Positions 31,668 through 43,157 of a stretch of 64,000 nt of DNA are shown here, in pieces (positions within the stretch are counted from its first letter, which is position 1; each line of letters begins with the position of its first letter). The stretch is from positions 87,400,756 through 87,464,755 of the forward strand of contig CM060731.1 of assembly GCA_030704615.1 (NCBI GenBank). The letters run 5' to 3'. Made by a program: the position numbers and the translations under genes. Source of the DNA: Takakia lepidozioides (Eukaryota; Streptophyta; Takakiopsida; Takakiales; Takakiaceae). The notes under the pieces are model-generated. The model was not told the origin of the DNA. It worked only from the letters and a program-made list of their open reading frames with translations, and made no database searches.

Positions 31668-34600
31668 CTATCCCTTCCGCAGCTCCATAAGTTTCAGTAA
31701 CTTTAGACTCCAAAGTGTTGTCTGGCCAACCACCTGCCCCAACTCGGTCTGTTTCCTAACACCATTCACATATGGTAGAGGGGTGTTACTGACACATGCC
31801 TCTTTGATGTACACACAGGCATAATCAAGGGGCACAGCAGGGTACCCGTAACCCACCACAGCACCTTGAAGAGCAACAATCAGCCCTACTCCACATTTCT
31901 TGCGTTTGGAGTTCACATCCAACAGCCGAACCTCGTCACCCACCCTGAACTGTGATCCCAACTCCACACAAAAAAGAACACGATGTGAAAACCCATGACA
32001 TACACACGACTAGGACACTCAACATTTGCGAGTTAAAGAGAGCCCCAAGGTTGGAAAAAATATAACAGACAAGACAACGGCCTGGACTTACTCCATTTGC
32101 AGTCTCCAGTGGTGGTGAGACCTCTTTTGGGGGCTACTCGCCGGGTCGACACTCTTGCCCCTCGTCTGTACCGGCTTGTCGACAATATCACCTTTGTTTG
32201 TCACAAGTTCCTGTGTCACAGACCAGAGATCAACCAGGAAAGCAATGAGCAAACAGGAATAGTGAATAGAAACAAAATCCAAGTATGAATCAAACAAAAA
32301 AAGCCAACATGAAAAGCTGCAAAGAAAACCTAGCATTAATCAAGCAACCGAGGAGAAGCATCCAGGAAAGCAATGCAATGAATGAACCCACAAAAATGTA
32401 GCCTCTGGAGCACTGTCAGAATGTTTGTACCTTCACAGTAGCAGTGTTGTATGGTTGTTGTCCGAAAACAGGCTGAGACTCCAAAAACTTGGGAATACTG
32501 GCAGCTTTCGATGCCTTCCACAAGAAAGGCCACAACACCTCTGTTAGATACTCATCAGTTGGTGAATCTGGTTGCACCTTCCATGGCTCTGGAAAAATCC
32601 CACTGAAGGGAGGATTGTTTGCCGCCTTTCTTGGTGTGTCGTCAACAAGAACAGTGTCCTCATAAGTCCATTCTGGCCAGTCTGCCCACACTGTAGACAA
32701 GTTCTTGAAATATAATGGCTTTGAATCAGACCCCTTACGGCATGGGAGGACTGGATCCTCGTCACAGTGAAGGGCATCCCACTGGAAAACCAGGTTAGTG
32801 TGGGCTGCAAAAATATAGTCCACCATTGGGAAGAAGTTGCGAGCTTGGCAACAAGACCACACCGCCACCTCAAAGTGTTCAAAACACTTTTGCAAAAAGT
32901 CATAACAGCGTGGTCTCAAAACTACCATCTTCTTGCCACACATCTTCCCCACAAAACCTTTGGGAAGGGATGCAGGCCCATTAGCAGAATGAAAAGATTC
33001 ACATAACAGACCATTTAAGTCCAGAATTAGTAAATGCTTCCTCGTTGGTCCAGGAAGTAAACTGACATTTGGCTTCAACATGTGAGCAGGAGAAATTAAA
33101 GCAACCTGCTTGTTTGTTTTGTCCCCGTCTGCATCTTCCTCCCCATCTAAACTCCCACATACCTGCATACCAGAATCCGGTGTGCCCGGCGGCTCTGTCA
33201 CCATTGCCCCCTGGACTGCTACTGCCTTTGTACGTGGCAAGGGCTGAATTTCCACGTGTACCTCACAGCTGGCCTTCCCTGTATCCTGCTGCTGCTCGGT
33301 CAAATTCAAAAGATCATCAGTGACAGGAAGACATAAGGGCTTAGAGTGAGCACCAGTTACCGTCTGAAATTGGGATTCCAAACATTTTGATACTGTCACA
33401 GCAGACGTATCCATCGTAGATGTCACTGGTCCTGCGCCTGGTAGATTAATCCCCAATCTGGTCACAATGGCTTTCTGGTACTCAATCATACTCTGCATCT
33501 GTAATTTTAATTCTGCCATGTCACGTCCTTGTGATTCCACCAGTTTGTCCAAGCCATCCATCCTGCCAACTACTGTAGAATATGCGAGACTTCCCTCCTG
33601 CCAATCCATGAAAACTTGCCCAAGTATGAATCAAACCAAAAAAACCTAGCATGAACAACCATTGGAAAGAAAACCCAGGCCAAAAGCCGTGAAAAAAACC
33701 CTAGCAACCTATGATGCAGCAACCACTCTAGCAAACGTGGAAAACACACTTACCCGCCTGTCACTCCCAGCTGACAACCGTGACACTGAACCCTCTTGAA
33801 TTTCATATAATGTAGGAGGGCACCCTGATAGTGTTTCCTACAAATTAATCCATGCCACAAACAAACCCATGCCACAAGTCAGTAAGCAATGTGAGGGCTG
33901 ACTATATACACATAGCAATTCAATGAGGAACAAAATACAGAGTCGTGATGATGCCACTTACCAAGCGTGCTTCCACCATTGCCTTCCCACCACGGCCAGT
34001 CTTGGTAGGATTCAGAATTGCACCATTTGCCTTCTTCATGTTGCCCGACACTTTGTGGAACACCTCTGTCTGCCAGTAACTTACAAGCTTGTTCCATACC
34101 TCGTCAGATACAGTAATGGGTTTCCCCTTACCACCCAACCACGCAGTGTGTGCTTCATAACGCTGGCTCTTCATTATTCTGCCAATTGTTTGTTTTAGGT
34201 GGAAGTCTTTTAACTCGTGCGGCGTATATGAAAATAGCTTAGCCAGGTGATCTCTGATTTCGTATACAACTTCATCAGGTTGGTTGTTGATGGCAAGGGA
34301 ACAATCTAGCTTGCGATAAGCCTGTCCTTTAAGGGCAGCGTGCCATACATTCCGGGTCTGACCATACGGGGCTCCTTTGAGGTTCGTCAAAATCACCGTG
34401 GGAGGAAGACCTGCAGCTATTCTCTCTTCCTTGACCTTGGCAGCTTCAATTTTGGCTGAGCTATTAGCCCTCCTTAAAGCATTGGTTCTATCATTCTTTG
34501 AAACGGCACCCTCCCCTCCTTCAGAGACCTCCGTGCGCTCAGGAGAATTCAAAGCAGGATCCTGCCAAGTAGGGACTGGTGGCCATGGTTGTTGGCCAGA

Positions 34601-36239
34601 AGGCCGAGGACCATACTGGCCATACTGTCCATAAGCAGGAGGATATTCCGGTGGCCTGCCACCCCCATAGCTATTAGGGGGTGGCAAATATGGTGGAGGA
34701 GGATACTGGCCATACTGCCCATATGGAGGAGCACCATATTGACCCTGACCATACTGAGTGCCAGACTGTGGGTACTGAGGCATACCATAATAAGGTGGGG
34801 GTACTGGTGGCACAGAACCCACAACGTTGGGAGAGTTAGGGCCACCTCCTGCGTTCTTGTGGGCGCCATCTCCATTGCTAGCAGCAGGGATCGTGGATCC
34901 AGTGCGCTTGTGCTTGCCCTGAAAAGAAATTCCCCCAGTACAATGTGGGTGATTACACATACATATAGGCAGCAAGCAGCAAATCCTTGAATTCAGGCAA
35001 AACAAACTGGAAGCACATATCATTTGTAAAGACAAGATTACCCAAAACTCAGTATGATCTTGGGCAGTAAATCTCCCAAATTTGATTGGCCCCAATGATG
35101 TCCTCCCAGTACATTTTTGAGCCCTCTTAGGTATGGGGTGTTCCTGAAATCCATAGCAAGAATTCAAATGGACAAACCTGATGGGTCCATGAGAAGTATC
35201 CCTCCAAGTTTTACTGATATTCTGGGTGCATAAGTAACCCAAGTATCTCTATAAGTAGCCATTGTAGCTTAGTACCAGGACGTTGGTTTCATGGGGCAAA
35301 GAATTTGAACACACCTGAAGTCTACATTGGCCTGACATCATGCCTTTGGCACTTCAACTTGTCTAGTGGAAATCATTTGTGATTGTGCCTTGGCTGACCC
35401 CTGCATTGTCCAACTTCCCTGTCTTGACAGACATACCCTATCTCTTCGTGATTTTACCAAAAACATACATAATTAGAATCATGGTCATTGTGAAGAACTA
35501 TAACTCACAGACGGAGAAGGTGTTCGTAGTGTAGATGATGGGCGTTTTTGTCCTGCGACATGAGCATGGGCATGTTCTCCTCGGCTTGCCGTGGCATCCG
35601 CCGACGACGCACTCGCCTCGCACTGGCGTGGGAGGAGTGGATCGTCCTCATCGTCCTCAGAAGAGCCCTCATGCAGAATCGTAGTCTTCATCGTCTTCAG
35701 TCTGGCACTTTGCCTTGCAGGACCTTGATCCCTACCTTTTTCCTTCGGAGCGCGTGGCTTGCGAGGGCGATTCGCTCCCGCAAGCCTGCACAAACACCTC
35801 CATGACCTCCCTCTCAAACAATCACAAACAAATGTAAGCATACATACCCTAATACTCTTAAGCCTACGCTGAACCACAGCCGCACCCTACCAGGACGTAA
35901 TGCCTGCCCACGAATGACGGCGGACATCTCCCGCCTAATGACACACCCTCCTCAAACCTAATCGTCACTCACTGCATGTTGTTTGCCTCTCTGTTTGTAC
36001 AAGTCGCAGCTACTCGCCCCCATTTGTGCTATGAAGCTTATGATCGCTGTAGGAAGGTTAGAGGATAAGGCAAATCGCAAGTTTAGTGGGTGGGTATCCA
36101 AAGTCAGGAACTAAACTCACCCATCTATCGACTGCTTGAACGTTGCTTCCACCTCCTTTATGGCAGCAATCCGGCGCTCTCGGAACTTCTCGTACTCAGT
36201 GAGAGGGACTGTCACTTCGAAGACCTTCCGCTTCACCAT
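31668..36239 (-). CDS. CACTA second protein: Transposase_24 + FCP1/HAD phosphatase-like domain + TNP1-type C-terminus, about 999 aa
   Basis: Seven exons on the minus strand: 36239-36121, 35785-35509, 34918-33962, 33837-33754, 33597-32431, 32210-32092, 31944-31668 (stop). All have GT..AG borders and phases that join without a stop (3000 nt). Residues 1-132: start MVKRKVFEVTVPLTEYEKF, then basic/Ser-rich. About 140-230: a P/Y/G/Q-rich tract (QYGQYPPPPYLPPP). About 300-450: Transposase_24-like (LSYTPHELKDFHLKQTIGRI-type; W-N-x-L-V-x-Y-W). 480-530: coiled-coil-like. About 665-855: FCP1-like domain with LLILDLNGLLCES (D672; the second Asp is Asn674), VAVWSCC (726-728), PLYFK (K777), VLVDD (797-799). 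880-999: VGDEVRLLDV and LPYVNG, as in TNP1 tails. It is likely the DNA-binding partner of the transposase. The phosphatase-like insert is not part of the usual architecture. Confidence 0.8.
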
Positions 36240-36364
36240 GGACACTCAGAAACGATACTTATAGTATACTATAGATATAGAAATAGCACATTGGCAGCTG
36301 GTGCAAAACTAGAGACAATGCACTGTGCGTAGCATGCAAAGAGGGAAGGGGTGACGTTCAAAGC

Positions 36365-39300
36365 ATGTACAGTGCAGGTGGCGAACGGATGCGTAGGCGT
36401 AGAATAGATGACCGTCTATGGCGAATGGAAGAAGCTTATGCCACAAGGAATGGGCATACAAAAATGCTATGCAACTGCGATGAGTGTCATGGAGGAAAAG
36501 TACTCTTGTTGGAAACAGTGAGGAATCATTACATGATACACGGGAGGGATCCTCTTCTCCAACGCTGTTCTCTTCCGGTAAGATCGCCACTTTCCCTTCA
36601 GCACTTTAGTTTGAATTTTGAATGCAACGATCCTCTTCTCCACATGTCGACATTTCGTTGGGTGATTGTAGTCAAGAAGTCATAAGATACAGACGTGAGT
36701 ATGACTACGCCACTTCCGTTATCACTTTAATTAATGCACATGTCGTGTTTTCATTGGTCATGTGTAGTCATGTAGTCATATATGACTAAGTAAGTGACTG
36801 CAACTATGACTTCAATGGTTACAAATGTCGTGTTTTGATTGGGTGTATATTCATAAGATACATACGTAAATATGACTGCATCACTGCAACGTCACCGTGC
36901 CTCCTATGTCATAATATGAACAAGTGTCACATCGTTGTTGGTCCACTCACAAGATGACTATTGGGATGCAGGGATGTGAATATTCAGATGATGAAGACGA
37001 AGGCCCTGCGGCACAGCGGGAGCCCAATGTCACAGAGAACGCAGATGAGAGTGGTGGATTGGAGGTAGAAATGCAGCGTGCATTGCAGGAAGCGTTTCTC
37101 TTTGCAGATGCAAACAGAGAGGACCCCATTCATGGTGGAACCGATCACACATTTGCCGATCATGACGATGATCTCGACGATTCCGGAGACAATGAATTTG
37201 ATGAGAATGCTCACCTGCACGTTGATCCCGAGTATGATAAACTCTTCCGAGCGTCGCAATGTCCACTTTTTGAAGGGTGCTCCATCAGCCGGCTGCAAGC
37301 AACTTTGACGTTGCTGAACGCATGCACTACCCACAAGTGCACCAATGCATTTGTGGATGAGCTTCTGGGATTGTTGCGTAAGAGTTTTTTGCCTAAAGAG
37401 AATTCATTGCCGAAAACTCACTATGAAGCAAAAACCATGATTGCCAAGATGGGATTGCAGTACACGATGATTCATGCCTGTGAGCGTGGTTGTGTACTCT
37501 TCCGTGGGGAGTATGAGAATGTAGACATTTGCCCAGTGTGCCGCAGTTCCCGTTACATTCCAGGTCGTGGAAGTGTGCCCAAGAAAGTATTGCGACACTT
37601 CCCTGTCATTCCAAGGTTGAAACGTATGTACCGATGTAAATCGATCGCTAACCTCATGACATGGCACGACAGACATAAGAGCCAGGATGGGTTGGTTCGA
37701 CATCCAGCTGATAGCAAAGCATGGAGACACATTGACACCACATTTGCGGATTTTGCTGCAGAGCCACGATCTCTGCGATTTGGATTGGCCTTAGACGGTG
37801 TAAATCCCTACGGAGCTCAATCCACAAGTTGGAGCACATGGCCCGTTCTCTTGGTCAATTACAATCTGCCTCCGTGGTTAATGACCAAAAAGTTCTTTGT
37901 CATGTTAGCGCTACTGATTCCTGGTAAGGAGTCTGTTACCTCGGACAACGTAGATGTTTACCTGATGCCCCTAGTGGAAGAGCTATTGGAACTATGGAGA
38001 GGGATTGCAGCTCATGATGTTTCCCGTCCTCGTGGTCAACGCGAATTCACACTGAGGGCAGTGTTGATGTGGTCAATCCATGACTACCCTGCATATGGCT
38101 TGCTCTCAGGTCAAGTGACGAAAGGTTATGCTGGTTGTCCAGCTTGTGGACCCGGGGTGACTTCACAGCAGTTACACACATGTGGAAAAATTGTTTTCCT
38201 AGGCCACCGAAGATTTTTGGCCCGCAATCATCCATATAGAAGGTCAAGAATGTTCAATGGCGCTACTGAGCATGGAACTCCTCCAAAAACGCAGACTGGA
38301 ACACAAATCAAGGACCTTGCAACAGCTCGCACTGCATGGGTGGAAAACGGAGGGACGCCAGATAGCAGGACAGACCCAGCAAAAACTCATGGAGTTAAGC
38401 GATTGTCAATTTTATATGTCTTACCTTATTGGGAGGTAATTCCTTCATGGCCTTTAAATTGGCTGTGTACATTTTTGCGTTTTCTGTTTAAATTGTGATG
38501 AGTAAATGCTCAATTGCTTATGTGTTCATTTTGTAGGGTCTCCTCATCCGCCACACGTTTGACGCAATGCATTGCGAGAAGAACTTGGCTGAAAATATTA
38601 TTAAAACTATCTTTGGTGAGAAAGACACATTGAAAGTTCGCCGTGATTTGGAGCTACTTGGGATGCGCCCGGAATTGTGGCTACAACGTGATCCTGACAG
38701 AGCAGATACGTTAATTATGCCTCCTGCCCCTTATGTCCTCACTGAGGCTGAGTTACAAGTCTTTCTGGAGATTGTGCAGAACTTGAAAGTGCCAACAGGC
38801 TACGCATCAGCTTTCAAAAAGCATGTGGTGAAGAAGAAGTTGTCAGGCATGAAATCACATGACTATCATGTGCTCATGCAGCAAATTATACCGCTTGCTA
38901 TCCGTGGGCTCATGCCAAGTGGTCCTCGAAGGGCCATTTTGCGAGTATGTCGTGTATTTAAGAAGTTGTGTGCAAAAGTGGTGAATCCTGTAGAGTATGA
39001 GGAATTGAGAACTGAAGCAGTTCTCACTCTGTGTCTTATAGAGAAGGAGTTCCCACCATCATTTTTTGATGTGATGACACATCTGGTTGTTCACCTAGTG
39101 GATGAGTTGTACTTATGCGGGCCCGTAGCATCTCGTTGGATGTACCCCATGGAGCGGGCAATGAAAGATATGAAGGGCTACGTAAGAAACATGGCAAGGC
39201 CCGAGGGGAGCATGGCAGAAGGATACCAATTTGAAGAAGCATTGGGTTTTTGCACAGAGTATATGGCAGGATTTGATGGAAGTGTACGAAGGGTGTGGGA

Positions 39301-40518
39301 TGCAGATGAGGCAGAATCTGTGGAACGTGAAGTTGTGGAAGGAAGTTCTAAAGCCCGAAAATTGAATGACCTGTGTGATATTGTACATGAGTACATCATT
39401 CAGAACCATCCTCGTCTATCAGTCATGTTGGGGTAAGAAATCTACTTCATTGACATTCAGATTTCCAAGTTTTAGTCATTTATCATTAGTTGGCATATGG
39501 CGTCTTTTCAAATCTCCCACGCCACCTCTGTCAATCTCCTGGCTGACCCTCGGATTGTGACAGGATATATGAAGCAGAGTCCACACGGATAGAAGCCAGA
39601 CGACGCTTGTTTCGTGAGGAGCAAGGGCTGGAAGGCATGAGCAATCCCACGGCAATTCAGTACCCTCCTGATTTGCATCCTTGTCCTCCATTTGCTGTTT
39701 GGCTCCCTCAAGGTGTACGGGATCATCTCTCAATTCAATCAGATGGGCTTGATCCTACAACACGTGAGGAATTACTGGATCTTTCAAGGCCTCCATCATT
39801 TACTGCCCTGTCATTCAAGAGTATGACAGCGTATGGTAACCATTACAGGGTTACATCCCCCGGCATGAACACAACAAGTATGGTGTCTTTTGATTGTGGA
39901 GTCTCATCTGTTTTCCAGCACCAGCCCATTACCAACAATTCAGGCAATGACATGGAGGAACCTACAAGATATGTGGGTCTTATAAGGGAGATTTTGCAAA
40001 TTGACTATGGCCAAACACAGCCTATAGTGTTTTTGTGTTCGTGGGTACGGGCGAGTCGCGTGGGTCGTCAACCTATGTCAATGAAGCAGGATGATGCTGG
40101 CTTCACACTTGTCAATTTTAACCGTATGCTTCCACCTTCTGAGCAACCTTTTGTGTTTCCTGGCCAGGTTGATCAAGTGTTTTTTTCTGATTGTGTGAAG
40201 GAGCCGGGGTGGAAAGTCGTCCTGGAGAAGAGCCCCCGAGCACGTAGAGTGGTCTGCGACATATCAATTGATAATGATGATGTGGCGGAAGTGGAAGGAT
40301 TGTTAGCCCCACAAAGACTAGAGGAGACTGTGGTTACTGATGGCCCAACATGCAGCCGAGCGGTACCGGTTACTCCAGAGCAGGTGGCCTCCTTGTACCT
40401 CCGAGCACCCCGTATACGTGGTGATGATGTTCAGCCAACCCTTGGACAAGATGAAGTCTGTGATGAAGACAGTGATACATGTAGTGACCCAGACATAGAT
40501 GAGGATGATGAAGATTAG
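36365..40518 (+). CDS. CACTA transposase (TNPD/TNP2-like), about 1175 aa
   Basis: Exons 36365-36577, 36972-38435, 38537-39432 and 39564-40518 (TAG) join in phase with GT..AG borders (3528 nt, no internal stop). Exon 1 carries the N-terminal zinc-like MLCNCDECHGGK and H-Y-x-x-H-G-R-D. Exon 2 carries an acidic linker, CERGCVLFRGEYENVDICPVC-type zinc residues, and the Transposase_21 core (FGLALDGVNPYGAQ, WPVLLVNYNLPPWL, HDYPAYGLLSGQV). Exon 3 carries RHTFDAMHCEKN and a DUF4218-like block (FPPSFFDVMTHLVVHLVDEL, W-M-Y-P-M-E-R). Exon 4 carries a DUF4216-like block and an acidic tail. It cuts and rejoins DNA at the CACTA ends. Intact; the ATG choice at 36365 is the least certain point (others at 36390 and 36426). 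Confidence 0.9.
36578..36971 (+). promoter_or_regulatory. Transposase intron 1 with terminal-type TATGACTA motifs
   Basis: This 394-bp intron contains repeated TAGTCAT/ATGACTA words (about 36669-36708, 36760-36810, 36860) and the sentence-like repeat ATGTCGTGTTTTxATTGG at about 36739 and 36825. The same words are found in the subterminal regions, so the element's DNA-binding protein might bind here too and regulate its own transposase. Confidence 0.4.
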
Positions 40519-40896
40519 ATATGCGCGATTTGTGCACTCCAGTTATAGACCATGCATGATAGTTTAAGGTGGTAACACTCCCTTCGCATTCCCATTAAGA
40601 TATCATGCTTGGACACTGGATTTTATGATCAATTATGGAGTGCTTTCCTTTCAGCACCCTTTATTCATTTGTTGTTGCAATTGGCTTTGGACCAACCCGT
40701 GCTGGTACCATTGCCATGGGTTCTGCCTGCAATGTTTTCTTGCCATGGATTCGGCACACGCCACGAAAGGCCATCCAGACCATCCTCTGGAAATGCTCCA
40801 ATGTTGTTTCAAACATCTCCACATTGCAATGGATACAACACTGACATTAGATGAGTGAAAGTGAGACTAGACCTCCAGCCAGCCGGCTTTCCCACA
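40519..40896. other. 3' flank of the transposase gene, half of a diverged direct repeat
   Basis: No gene. 40745-40845 and 41220-41320 are diverged direct repeats sharing CATGGATT.., GGCCATCCA.ACC.TCCTCTGGAAATGCT and TCCACATT. This fits the duplicated structure of the captured ribosomal-gene segment that follows. Confidence 0.5.
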
Positions 40897-40911
40897 TCAA
40901 ATTGAAGGGGA

Positions 40912-41026
40912 TCTGTAGATTATAGATAACGGCTGTTGCCTTCTCAATGTCTTTTCCAATGACCTCTGCAATGAACTGGGGTATAAGATCCTTCAAATCA
41001 CAAGTTTGAGCATCACGCACAAGCCA
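40912..41026 (-). pseudogene. Captured fragment of ribosomal protein eS1 (RPS3A), copy 1
   Basis: The minus strand reads VRDAQTCDLKDLIPQFIAEV followed by IGKDIEKATAVIYNLQ. Eukaryotic eS1 has the block C-D-L-K-(E/D)-L-V-x-K-F-I-P-E-x-I-G-(K/R)-E-I-E-K-A-T-x-x-I-Y-P-L-Q, so identity is clear despite changes. It lies inside the CACTA and cannot encode a full protein. Confidence 0.75.
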
Positions 41027-41628
41027 CTTACGGGGATAGAGTTTCCAATGCGAACCATTGGTCTTTTATTGATAGCATTGTTGTAAAATACATGGACCAA
41101 CATGGTCAATTTCGGGAATGACATATAGTACGCTTTCATGTACTATGTAAGCATGCAACTATGTACCAGTGACGTGGCTTGTTCGCCACTTAACCTGTTT
41201 GCCCATTCAGCCAGCTCCACATTGTCATGGATTTTGCATGCTGGATTGTGAGGCCATCCACACCGTCCTCTGGAAATGCTATCATGGGGTTTCAGCTATG
41301 TCCACATTTCCCTGGATTATGCCTGCACGAAGCAAGGCCAACTGCATTCAGCACCCTCCACTTTATTATAGTATTGCAGCAACATTCAAAGCACTTCAAT
41401 TTGTATCCATCGAAAACATCTAGGCTGGAAAAAGACATTGTTGCAGCAGAACTTAGGAAAGTACTTCTCCCCTTCCACTACACACGTGAAATGAAAGAAG
41501 CCAACCAACAGCATACCAGCCAAGAAAATATGAAACCAGCCAAGAAAAGAGCCAATATATGCAGTGAAGGTCGACACTAAATGAAACTTATCCAACACTT
41601 ACATTAGAGGAGGGAAGCTAAGTCTTAC

Positions 41629-41750
41629 CTCCATAAGCTTGCCCACATCAAATTTGGGAGCTTTCAGAATTTCTCCTTTCCGGTTGAATGAACTTGGCTA
41701 CAAGATCCTTCAAATCGCAAGTTTGAGCTTCACACACAATGAACTTGCAG
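41629..41750 (-). pseudogene. Captured fragment of ribosomal protein eS1 (RPS3A), copy 2
   Basis: The minus strand reads CEAQTCDLKDLVAKFI and, one base out of frame after an internal deletion, RKGEILKAPKFDVGKLME followed by a GT donor. The second block matches the eS1 sequence I-R-K-V-K-I-L-K-A-P-K-F-D-L-G-K-L-M-E. The 3' half of the parent exon and its splice site are kept. About 240 bp around this copy (41639-41873) are a direct duplicate of 40897-41133. Confidence 0.75.
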
Positions 41751-41879
41751 GGATTGAGCTTCCAATGCGAACCAGGAGTCTTATATTGATAGCATTGTTG
41801 TAAAACACATGGACCAACAATGACAGTCTCTGGAATGACATATAGTACAGTAATGACATATAGTACAGCATGCCGCTTC

Positions 41880-42560
41880 CAGTTGACCATCTACCCATGT
41901 AGGTTTCTTGTACCTATCCTTCCACAGGGAATCATAGGTAATGTGGAGCTTGAAATCCAGCCCTCTTGGATGAATGTGGACCCACACTCTATCCCTGCTC
42001 CTTCAGCTATCCATGCCTCTGACAGCCTACAATTCTACCAGCAAACACCCCAACCATACTGGTGTGGAGTTCTTCCCCAAAACACCCCAACCCTACTTAT
42101 CACAATCTGAAATGCATCTGCTTCTCTCTGTAGTCCAACAGGCATTCGCCTTTTTGTCTCCATTGTCCCACCATTGGGGTCGGAAAGTGTTCACCCCAAA
42201 GCTTCTCCTCACCTCTATTATATGTTTTTGGATACTTCCCTGCTGCCACACTGGCAGTAACTTGCCAAAGTCACTCCAAACCACCACAGATGTACCCAAC
42301 GACCTAACTTACAGAATTCAATATGCATCTTGCGGCCGAGTCTGATGAGAGGGCAACACAGGCTGAAATAGGTTGAAGAAGAAGGTGCCCTACCACATTG
42401 TCCTTGACCTGTCCTGACCCATGGAGGATTTGACCGATGACCTCTTGTGTGTGCTGCTTGTGTCTGTAGTCAGGTAATGTCGGATTGGTCTGTCAGATCG
42501 AACCACTACGGCGTAGATGAGTAGTCAGAGATTGAAACACGCTTGCTAAGACCAAGCTGA
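41880..42560. repeat. Region shared with the 4.16-kb CACTA
   Basis: 42110-42570 aligns with 21480-22170 of the smaller element: for example ACTTACA.AATTCAATATGCATCT followed by GATGAGAGGGCAA.ACAGGCTGAAATAGGTTGAAGAA, and the word CTCTTGTGTGTGCTGCTTGTGTC. The same sequence is tandemly duplicated in the smaller element (21050-21230 and 21490-21670). Non-coding. Confidence 0.7.
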
Positions 42561-42829
42561 CTCTCCCAAGAACGGCGAGCTCGCTTGTCCTCGTCTCGTC
42601 TCCTCCTCCTCTTCTCCTTCGTGCATCATTTGCTCAACGCCTCCATCCCACGCCCCTGCATATCCTGCTATCATCGCGTTCCATCCCTCAGCTATGTGGT
42701 GTGGCGCAGGAGACAAAAAGACGCCAAGTCCCAGCCCTCCTTTCTGTTCACGATTACACTAATGGGCAACCTTATTAGCAAAAAATTTAACTTTTTTAAA
42801 CCTAATGGGCAACCTTATTTGCATTATAT

Positions 42830-43125
42830 GTGCCTTCAAAATGACACATGTAGTGATGTAGTCGTATATATAGAGCTCTGAAACTATCTTCAGTCATGGA
42901 GTCATAAGATTCCATGAAACGTCGTCCACGTGTAGTCAAACATATCACACTAGTCATATAAACCATCCCTGTCATCATGGTCAACAATGTTTGACCAATG
43001 CTCCCTAACTTTCGAGTCATGTAGTGATATCCATTACTACAAAGTCATAAAACTAAAACTGTAATGCATTTCAGGGCTCTGTAGTCATGTACCTAGTGCA
43101 GTTTTTATGACTCCGCCAAACCCGT
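42830..43125. repeat. Right subterminal region of the 12.66-kb CACTA
   Basis: Contains AGTCATGGAGTCATAAGA, CCACGTGTAGTCA, TAGTCATATAAACC, the imperfect palindrome GGTCAACAATGTTTGACC and repeated GTAGTCATG words. They match the motif set of the left end in inverse orientation. Confidence 0.6.
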
Positions 43126-43154
43126 AGTCCTAAAAACGCTCATCTCTTGTAGTG
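43126..43154 (-). repeat. Right terminal inverted repeat of the 12.66-kb CACTA
   Basis: Reverse complement begins CACTACAAGAGATGAGCGTT. Followed by AGG. Confidence 0.95.
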
Positions 43155-43157
43155 AGG

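Larger units (their letters stand above)
30493..43154. mobile_element. Complete CACTA (En/Spm) transposon, 12,662 bp, TSD AGG
   Basis: The left end is CACTACAACAGATGAGCGTT.. and the right end, reverse complemented, is CACTACAAGAGATGAGCGTT..; about 28-bp inverted repeats with two or three mismatches. AGG flanks both ends. Inside are divergent genes: a 7-exon minus-strand gene (31668-36239) and a 4-exon plus-strand transposase gene (36365-40518). Both read through with consistent splice phases and no stops. Starts are only about 125 bp apart, so a shared promoter lies at 36240-36364. Subterminal repeats occupy both ends. A 2-kb stretch before the right end holds ribosomal-protein gene fragments. 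Structure and intact frames suggest an autonomous, recently active element, which could also mobilise the 4.16-kb element. Confidence 0.95.

Noticed and set aside
34549-34990. Separate 108-133 aa ORFs over the proline/tyrosine-rich region
   Set aside because: They are other-frame readings of the low-complexity exon of the CACTA 999-aa gene.
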